From positions 1-39,274 of the forward strand of contig JBFXFL010000032.1 of the NCBI GenBank assembly GCA_050179115.1: a stretch of 39,274 bases of DNA, written 5' to 3'. Below are positions 33,976 through 39,274 of the stretch, in pieces; within the stretch, counting starts at the first letter, position 1; each line of letters begins with the position of its first letter. A program made the translations under genes and the position numbers. Under the pieces are notes generated by a model, which was given only the letters and a program-made list of their open reading frames with translations, did no database searches and was not told the origin of the DNA. Source of the DNA: JAGPUQ01 sp050179115 (GTDB taxonomy: Bacteria > Pseudomonadota > Gammaproteobacteria > Pseudomonadales > Porticoccaceae).

Positions 33976-35858
33976 GCAGTTACGACGCCAGAGACATCGA
34001 AGTCCTCACCGGTCTCGACCCAGTGCGCCGGCGCCCCGGCATGTACACCGACACCAGCCGTCCCAATCACCTGGTGCAGGAGGTGGTGGACAACAGCGTC
34101 GACGAGGCGCTCGCCGGCCATGCCACCCGCATCGCGGTGACGGTGCACACCGACGGCTCGGTCGCGGTCGCCGACGACGGCCGCGGCATGCCGGTGGACA
34201 TCCACCCCGAGCAGGGCCGCCCTGGGGTCGAGGTGATCCTCTCCACGCTGCACGCCGGCGGCAAGTTCTCCAACAAGAACTACCAGTTCTCCGGCGGTCT
34301 GCACGGGGTCGGGGTATCGGTGGTGAACGCGCTGTCCGAGCGCCTCGAAGTCACCGTCAAGCGCGATGGCCAGCTCCATCACATGGTCTTTGCCGGCGGC
34401 GACAAGGTCAGCGACCTCGCCGTCGTCGGCACCTGCGCCAAGCGCGAGACCGGCACCAGCCTGCGGTTCTGGCCCGATGCCAAGTATTTCGATTCGCCGC
34501 GCCTGGCGCTGCCGCGCCTAAAGTACCTGCTGCGCGCCAAGGCGGTGCTGTGCGCCGGCCTGACCGTCGAGTTCACCGATGAGGCGAGCGGCGAGCGCGA
34601 ATCCTGGTGCTACCGCGCGGGGCTCGGCGACTACCTGCTGGTGACCACCGGGCCCTGGGCGCCGTTGCCGGCGCAGCCCTTCACCGGCAGCTTTGCCGCC
34701 GCCCACGAGGCCGTCGACTGGGCGGTGCAGTGGCTGCCGGAAGGCGGCGACCTGCTGCAGGAAAGCTACGTCAATCTGATCCCCACCACCCAGGGCGGCA
34801 CCCACGTCAACGGCTTTCGCACCGGGTTGCTGGAAGCCCTGCGCGAGTTCTGCGAATTCCGCAGCCTGCTGCCCCGCGGCCTGCGCCTCGCGCCCGAAGA
34901 CATCTGGGACCGCGCCTGCTATGTGCTCTCCGCCAAGCTCGGCGAGCCCCAGTTTTCCGGCCAGACCAAGGAGCGCCTGTCATCGCGGGAGGCGGCACCC
35001 TTCATCAGCGGAGTGGTCAAGGACGCCTTCAGCCTGTGGCTGAACCAGCACACGGCGGAAGCGGAAAAACTTGCGGAACTCTGTATCGCCAGCGCCCAGG
35101 CGCGACTGAAGTCCGCCAAGCAGGTGGCCCGCAAGCGGATCACGGCAGGGCCCGCGCTGCCCGGCAAGCTCGCCGACTGCACTTCGGGCGATCCGGCGCA
35201 GTCCGAGATCTTTCTGGTGGAAGGTGACTCCGCCGGCGGTTCCGCCAAGCAGGCGCGCAGCCGCGAGTTCCAGGCGGTGATGCCGCTGCGCGGCAAGATC
35301 CTCAATACCTGGGAAGTCGAGAGCGCCGAGATTCTCGCCTCCCAGGAAGTGCACGATATCGCGGTGGCGCTCGGCATCGAGCCGGGCAGCAGCGATCTCG
35401 CCGCGCTGCGCTACCACAAGGTGTGCATCCTCGCCGACGCCGATTCCGACGGCGCCCATATCGCCACCCTGCTGTGCGCACTCTTCGTGCGCCACTTCCG
35501 GCCGCTGGTGACCGCGGGCCATGTGTTCGTGGCGACGCCGCCGCTGTTTCGCATCGACCTGGGCAACGACACCTGGTACGCGCTGGACGACGACGAGCGC
35601 CGCGGCATCCTCGACCGCCTGGAAGCCGAAAAGCGCCGCGGCAAGGTGCAGATCACCCGCTTCAAGGGCCTGGGCGAGATGAACCCGCTGCAACTGCGCG
35701 AGACCACCATGGCGCGCGATACCCGACGTCTGGTGCAACTCACGGTCACGTCCGGCGACGACACCAACGAACTGCTCGACATGCTGCTCGCCAAAAAACG
35801 CGCCGGCGACCGCAAGAACTGGCTGGAAGAAAAAGGCGATCTGGCCGAAGTCATCTGA
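33972..35858 (+). CDS. parE: DNA topoisomerase IV subunit B
   Basis: A 628-residue GHKL ATPase/TOPRIM subunit of topoisomerase IV, which decatenates daughter chromosomes. The ATPase domain has VLTGLDPVRRRPGMYTD, EVVDNSVDEAL, VADDGRGMPVD and GGLHGVGVSVVNALS. The TOPRIM and C-terminal part has LVEGDSAGGSAKQAR, MPLRGKILNTWEVES, ILADADSDGAHIATLL and FKGLGEMNPLQL. It aligns with E. coli ParE throughout (630 residues). The resistance-determining region around LRGKILNTWEV and EGDSAGG looks like the sensitive type. It starts inside the yqiA stop; parC follows 41 nt downstream. Confidence 0.97.
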   Translation: MSSYDARDIEVLTGLDPVRRRPGMYTDTSRPNHLVQEVVDNSVDEALAGHATRIAVTVHTDGSVAVADDGRGMPVDIHPEQGRPGVEVILSTLHAGGKFSNKNYQFSGGLHGVGVSVVNALSERLEVTVKRDGQLHHMVFAGGDKVSDLAVVGTCAKRETGTSLRFWPDAKYFDSPRLALPRLKYLLRAKAVLCAGLTVEFTDEASGERESWCYRAGLGDYLLVTTGPWAPLPAQPFTGSFAAAHEAVDWAVQWLPEGGDLLQESYVNLIPTTQGGTHVNGFRTGLLEALREFCEFRSLLPRGLRLAPEDIWDRACYVLSAKLGEPQFSGQTKERLSSREAAPFISGVVKDAFSLWLNQHTAEAEKLAELCIASAQARLKSAKQVARKRITAGPALPGKLADCTSGDPAQSEIFLVEGDSAGGSAKQARSREFQAVMPLRGKILNTWEVESAEILASQEVHDIAVALGIEPGSSDLAALRYHKVCILADADSDGAHIATLLCALFVRHFRPLVTAGHVFVATPPLFRIDLGNDTWYALDDDERRGILDRLEAEKRRGKVQITRFKGLGEMNPLQLRETTMARDTRRLVQLTVTSGDDTNELLDMLLAKKRAGDRKNWLEEKGDLAEVI

Positions 35859-35899
35859 TCATCCGGGCGCGGCGCTGCCGCGCCCCAGCGAGGCAAGCC

Positions 35900-38164
35900 A
35901 TGTCCGACCCGACCTCCATCGAGCCCGCCGCTTTCGATCCCAATTTCGAGTCGCGGCCGCTGCGCCAGTTCGCCGAGAAGGCGTACCTCGACTACTCGAT
36001 GTATGTGATCCTCGACCGCGCCCTGCCCAGCGTCTGCGACGGCCTCAAGCCCGTGCAACGGCGCATCGTCTACGCCATGAGCGAACTCGGTCTGGCCGCC
36101 ACCGCCAAGTTCAAGAAATCCGCCCGCACCGTGGGCGACGTGATCGGCAAGTTTCACCCCCACGGCGACAGCGCCGCCTACGAAGCCATGGTGCTGATGG
36201 CGCAGCCGTTCTCCTACCGCTATCCGCTGGTCGAAGGCCAGGGCAACTGGGGCTCGCCGGACGATCCCAAATCCTTTGCCGCCATGCGCTACACCGAGTC
36301 GCGGCTGTCGGCCTTCGCCGACCTGCTGCTCGCCGAACTGGGCCAGGGCACAGTGGACTGGCAGCCCAACTTCGACGGCACCCTCGAAGAGCCGACGGTG
36401 CTGCCAGCGAAGGTGCCCAACATCCTGTTGAACGGCGGCAGCGGCATCGCGGTGGGCATGGCCACCGACATCCCGCCCCACAACCTGCGCGAAGTGGCCG
36501 CCGCCTGCATCCGTCTGCTGGAACAGCCCGACGCCGGCGTCGCCGAACTCTGCGAACACATCCAGGGCCCGGATTTTCCCACCGCTGCCGAAATCATCTC
36601 GCCGCGCGCGGACATCCTTGCCATCTACCAGACCGGGCGCGGCTCGGTGCGCGCGCGCGCCGTCTGGCATGTCGAGGACGGCGAGATCCTGGTCACTGCC
36701 TTGCCCTACCAGAGCTCGCCCGCGCGCATCCTCGAACAGATCGCGGCGCAGATGCAGGCGCGCAAGCTGCCCATGGTGGCGGATCTGCGCGACGAATCGG
36801 ATCACGAAAACCCCACCCGGCTGGTAATCGTGCCGCGTTCCAACCGCGTCGACACCGATGCGCTCATGAGCCATCTGTTTGCGAGCACCGATCTCCAGCG
36901 CAGCTACCGCGTCAATCTGAATCTGATCGGCCGCGATGGCCGGCCCGCGGTCAAACCCCTGCACCGGATTCTCGGCGAGTGGCTCGACTTCCGCCTCGCC
37001 ACCGTGCGCCGGCGCCTCGAACACCGGCTCGAGAAAGTCGAAGCGCGACTGCATCTGCTCGCGGGCTACCTGATCGCCTACCTCAACATCGACGAAGTGA
37101 TCGCCATCATCCGCACCGAAGAACAGCCGCGCGCGGAACTGATGCGTCGCTTCGGCCTCACCGAGATCCAGGCCGACGCCATCCTCGATCTGCGCCTGCG
37201 CCAGCTCGCCAAACTCGAAGAAATAAAAATCCGCACCGAACAGGATGAACTCGGCGCCGAACGCAAACAGTTGCAAGCCACGCTCGGCTCCGAGACTCTG
37301 ATGAAAAAACTGATCCACGATGAACTGACGGAGATCGCGGAAAAATTCGGCGACCCGCGCCGGGCGCCGCTGGTCACGCGCCCCGAAGCCGCCGTGTTTC
37401 GCGAAGACGAACTGGTCAGCGCCGAATCGGTGACCGTGGTGCTGTCCCGCATGGGCTGGATCCGCGCCGCCAAGGGCCACGAAGTCGATGTGGAAAACCT
37501 GAGCTACAAATCCGGCGACGGCTTTCTCGCCGCCGCGCGGGGTCGCGCCAACCAGGCCGCGGTGCTGCTCGACACCAGCGGCCGCGCCTACTCGCTGCCC
37601 GCCCACAGCCTGCCCTCCGCCCGCGGCCAGGGCGAGCCCGCCACCGGCCGCCTGAACGCGCCCTCCGGCGCGCTGTTCTGCGGCCTCGCGATGGGCAGCG
37701 ACGAGCAGCGGATCCTGCTCGCCACGGACGCGGGCTACGGCTTCGTCGCCAGACTCGGCGATCTGCAAACCAAGAACCGCGCGGGCAAACAGGTGCTGAC
37801 CGTGCCCGAGCACAGCCAGGTGCTGCCACCGCTGCCGGTGACGCCATCCGACACCGCATTGGTCGCCGCCATCAGCAACGAAGGCCGCCTGCTCGTGTTC
37901 CCGCTCGCGGAACTGCCGGAACTCGCGCGCGGCAAGGGCAACCGCATCATCAACATTCCCGCCGCGCGCGCGCAGAGTCGCGAGGAGTTCATGGTCGCCG
38001 CGATGGTAGTCGACAGCCGTCAGGAGTTGGTGCTGCATGCCGGCAAGCGCCATATCGCCATCCCCTACCGCGACCTCGAACACTATCGCGGCGAACGCAG
38101 CCGCCGCGGCAACAAACTGCCGCGCGGTTTGCAGAAGGTGGAGCGGGCGGAAGTGCGGGACTGA
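35900..38164 (+). CDS. parC: DNA topoisomerase IV subunit A
   Basis: A 754-residue type IIA topoisomerase breakage-reunion subunit. The catalytic Tyr131 lies in AAMRYTESRL. The quinolone-resistance region HPHGDSAAYEAMV has Ser91 and Glu95, equivalent to E. coli Ser80 and Glu84, so it is the wild-type form. The coiled tower region is followed by a C-terminal beta-pinwheel (GDGFLAAARGRANQAAVLLD, RLGDLQTKNRAGKQ). The ATG at 35900 gives the standard N-terminus (FESRPLRQFAEKAYLDYSMY). It forms topoisomerase IV with ParE, encoded just upstream. It is the last core-genome gene before the lower-GC cassette-like region. Confidence 0.97.
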   Translation: MSDPTSIEPAAFDPNFESRPLRQFAEKAYLDYSMYVILDRALPSVCDGLKPVQRRIVYAMSELGLAATAKFKKSARTVGDVIGKFHPHGDSAAYEAMVLMAQPFSYRYPLVEGQGNWGSPDDPKSFAAMRYTESRLSAFADLLLAELGQGTVDWQPNFDGTLEEPTVLPAKVPNILLNGGSGIAVGMATDIPPHNLREVAAACIRLLEQPDAGVAELCEHIQGPDFPTAAEIISPRADILAIYQTGRGSVRARAVWHVEDGEILVTALPYQSSPARILEQIAAQMQARKLPMVADLRDESDHENPTRLVIVPRSNRVDTDALMSHLFASTDLQRSYRVNLNLIGRDGRPAVKPLHRILGEWLDFRLATVRRRLEHRLEKVEARLHLLAGYLIAYLNIDEVIAIIRTEEQPRAELMRRFGLTEIQADAILDLRLRQLAKLEEIKIRTEQDELGAERKQLQATLGSETLMKKLIHDELTEIAEKFGDPRRAPLVTRPEAAVFREDELVSAESVTVVLSRMGWIRAAKGHEVDVENLSYKSGDGFLAAARGRANQAAVLLDTSGRAYSLPAHSLPSARGQGEPATGRLNAPSGALFCGLAMGSDEQRILLATDAGYGFVARLGDLQTKNRAGKQVLTVPEHSQVLPPLPVTPSDTALVAAISNEGRLLVFPLAELPELARGKGNRIINIPAARAQSREEFMVAAMVVDSRQELVLHAGKRHIAIPYRDLEHYRGERSRRGNKLPRGLQKVERAEVRD

Positions 38165-38253
38165 CATCCCGGGTTGGCACGATCAACCTGTGGTTCGGGT
38201 GGCGCGGCTCGATGCAGACGTTGGGACGCTTACGCCCTGCTTTGTCTTTATCT

Positions 38254-38289
38254 AAGTTTCTTGATAGCCTATCAGTAAACTTGTATAGA
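38254..38289 (+). promoter_or_regulatory. Promoter with overlapping 29-bp palindromic operator for the toxin-antitoxin pair
   Basis: TTGATA (38261-38266), a 17-nt spacer and TATAGA (38284-38289) form a good -35/-10 pair. An imperfect palindrome at 38254-38282 (arms AAGTTTCTTGATAG and CTATCAGTAAACTT, 12 of 14 paired, one central C) covers the -35 and the spacer. This is the usual layout for autorepression by an XRE antitoxin. The predicted transcription start falls at or next to the toxin ATG (38296), so the message would be leaderless or nearly so. Confidence 0.6.
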
Positions 38290-38295
38290 CCGGGC

Positions 38296-38634
38296 ATGAA
38301 GCCTCTTGAGTTTGTGGGCTCTACCCAAGACGACCTGAAGAATTTCCCTGCGGAAGCCCGCCGGGATGCGGGTTTTCAATTGAACTTCGTTCAGGTGGGA
38401 CAGGAGCCCGCAGACTGGAAGCCCATGAAGACCCTGGGTTCTGGAGCCATGGAGATCCGAATACATCGGGAAGGTGAGTGACGGGTCATCTACGTTGCCA
38501 AGTTCCAGAAGGCGGTTTACGTGCTGCATGCCTTCGAAAAGAAGACGCTGCAAACCCCGCAGGCACTCATTGAGCTGTCCTAGGCGCGTTACAAAGAGAT
38601 GGAAGCCCATGAAAAAGCAAAAAGAAAGCGGTAA
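38296..38634 (+). pseudogene. HigB/Gp49-like toxin, interrupted by two in-frame stop codons
   Basis: The frame reads MKPLEFVGSTQDDLKNFP...WKPMKTLGSGAMEIRIHREGE, then TGA (38479-38481), RVIYVAKFQKAVYVLHAFEK..., then TAG (38581-38583), ARYKEMEAHEKAKRKR and TAA at 38632-38634. Ignoring the two stops, it is a complete RelE-superfamily phage-derived Gp49-like (PF05973) toxin of 112 codons, including the conserved EIR, RVIYVAKF and VLHAFEKKT. There is no frameshift. TGA could come from TGG and TAG from CAG, each by one transition. Only the first 61 residues are translated normally, which lack the C-terminal core, so the toxin is probably dead. It overlaps the antitoxin start by 26 nt. Confidence 0.8.
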
Positions 38635-38887
38635 CGTTTTTCTTGATCTCGGCTTTGAGCCTGCAGAGGCGGCCGTTCTGCAAATGCGCGCACAGCTGAT
38701 GGGTGATCTGCGTGCGTACATTGAGAAAGAGGAGCTCACCCAAGCTGAGGCTGCCAAGCGGCTTGGCATTGCCCAGTCACGAGTATCCGATCTTGTGCGT
38801 GGGAAATGGGAGAAATTCAGCCTTGAAATGCTGATCACTCTTGAGACCCGCCTGGGCCGCACGGTGCGTGTTGAGCTCGCAGCCTAG
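38609..38887 (+). CDS. XRE-family antitoxin (HigA-like)
   Basis: A 92-residue helix-turn-helix protein. The N-terminus MKKQKESGNVFLDLGFEPAE is typical of antitoxins paired with Gp49-like toxins. The HTH is about residues 47-68 (LTQAEAAKRLGIAQSRVSDL), followed by GKWEKFSLEMLITLETRLG. It normally neutralises the toxin and represses the operon through the palindrome upstream. The ATG at 38609 overlaps the toxin frame; a longer open frame upstream is out of register with homology. The toxin frame in front is broken, so this may be kept as a stand-alone regulator or anti-addiction factor. An attC-type site starts 12 nt after its stop. Confidence 0.87.
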   Translation: MKKQKESGNVFLDLGFEPAEAAVLQMRAQLMGDLRAYIEKEELTQAEAAKRLGIAQSRVSDLVRGKWEKFSLEMLITLETRLGRTVRVELAA

Positions 38888-38899
38888 TTGAGCGTCGGG

Positions 38900-38988
38900 G
38901 GCTAACCATTCGTTCAAGGGGATGGCTGGGACTGGCGTTGGTTCGAGGTAGGCATCTACCGCGCCACCCCTTAACTCAAGCTTTAGCA
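38900..38988 (+). mobile_element. attC-type recombination site of an integron gene cassette
   Basis: The left half reads GGCTAACCATTCGTTCAAGG and the right half CCCTTAACTCAAGCTTTAGC, the characteristic attC (59-base element) inner sequences (ATTCGTTCAAG... / ...CTTAACTCAAG). Between them TGGCG/CGCCA and GGTAG/CTACC can form nested stems, as expected for a folded bottom-strand attC. The site is 89 bp long. It lies 12 nt after one gene and 10 nt before the next, as in cassette arrays. The right core is TTTAGCA instead of GTTRRRY, and the left core GGCTAAC deviates at one position from RYYYAAC, so recombination activity may be reduced. Confidence 0.75.
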
Positions 38989-38998
38989 GGCACAGGGT

Positions 38999-39274
38999 AT
39001 GAAGCACCTTCCAGCAAATGTAGTCGCTTACACGAGAACTCCAGAGTTCACTGAGGACTCAGTTCCCGCAGGTTTGCTTCACGAACACAGCACCAAGGAA
39101 TCGGTGTGGGGAAAAATTGTGGTACTTGAAGGTCGATTGCAATACACCATCAATGAACCTGTGAAAGAAGTAATTATTCTCGACGAACACACATATGGTG
39201 TGGTTGAGCCAAGGGTACTGCACGAAGTTATGCCGTTAGGTAAGGTAAGGTTTTATGTTGAGTTTCACAAATAA
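38999..39274 (+). CDS. DUF1971 domain (cupin-like, TehB-associated) protein
   Basis: A 91-residue protein with LPANVVAYTRTPEFTEDSVP, GLLHEHSTKESVWGKIVVLEG and GVVEPRVLHEVMPLGKVRFY, matching the DUF1971 family. The domain is a small cupin-like beta barrel also found fused to or near tellurite-resistance methyltransferases (TehB). Its exact function is unknown; His29 and the PxxxHxV-type histidine (VLHEV) could bind metal. The ATG at 38999 lies 10 nt after the attC-like site and the TAA ends exactly at the window edge. Base composition is clearly more AT-rich than the parC side. It is probably the cargo of a second integron cassette whose attC would lie just beyond the window. Confidence 0.85.
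   Translation: MKHLPANVVAYTRTPEFTEDSVPAGLLHEHSTKESVWGKIVVLEGRLQYTINEPVKEVIILDEHTYGVVEPRVLHEVMPLGKVRFYVEFHK

Noticed and set aside
35411..38167. A 918-codon minus-strand frame opposite parE/parC
   Set aside because: It is an antisense shadow of topoisomerase IV genes, His/Gln/Gly-rich, with no recognisable domain.
38181..38226. A possible second attC before the toxin (GATCAAC at 38181 and GTTGGGA at 38220)
   Set aside because: The core matches are imperfect, the internal arms do not show the ATTCGTTCAAG/CTTAACTCAAG pattern, and the total is shorter than normal attC sites. A decayed remnant remains possible.
38479..38481. TGA in the toxin frame read as selenocysteine
   Set aside because: No selenocysteine insertion hairpin is apparent, the family has no selenoprotein members I know of, and a second stop (TAG) follows in the same frame; a nonsense mutation is simpler.

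Overview
This is a GC-rich chromosomal segment of a Gammaproteobacterium. I infer the class from gene content and order: glnE-ilvE-waaF-waaG-waaP through hldE, waaL and waaA, then tolC/nudF-yqiB-cpdA-yqiA-parE-parC. The first part resembles the Pseudomonas LPS-core locus and the second is shared with enterics and pseudomonads (both comparisons from memory). I cannot name a genus.

Layout. Positions 1-1707 (minus strand) hold the 5' end of hspQ and two tandem paralogous HSD10-type short-chain dehydrogenases. Positions 1839-7810 hold a periplasmic-glucan locus: opgG, a 106-codon unknown ORF and opgH on the minus strand, and a Tat-type opgD paralogue divergent on the plus strand. A third short-chain dehydrogenase follows on the minus strand (7835-8590). 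From 8831 an orphan GspE/PilB-type ATPase sits directly before glnE, followed by ilvE.

Positions 14512-29654 are an LPS inner-core and assembly locus. It contains heptosyltransferases WaaF and WaaC, glycosyltransferase WaaG, heptose kinase WaaP, a protein with two fused kinase-like domains, a NodU/CmcH-type carbamoyltransferase, a family 2 glycosyltransferase, a separate InaA-like kinase on the opposite strand, HldE (ADP-heptose precursor synthesis), WaaL (O-antigen ligase) and WaaA (Kdo transferase). An aldo/keto reductase and an FAD oxidoreductase, translationally overlapping, lie on the minus strand between waaL and waaA. Together the LPS genes make ADP-heptose, build a Kdo/heptose/hexose core, phosphorylate and probably carbamoylate it, and ligate O-polymer.

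Positions 29629-38164 carry tolC (minus strand), then nudF, yqiB, cpdA, a 142-bp inverted-repeat element, yqiA, parE and parC (plus strand).

The last 1.1 kb is different. GC content drops visibly and the region looks like integron gene cassettes: a HigB/Gp49-like toxin reading frame broken by two in-frame stop codons, an intact XRE antitoxin, an attC-type recombination site, and a DUF1971 cupin gene ending at the window edge. No integrase gene is visible. This cassette region is the most unusual part of the window.
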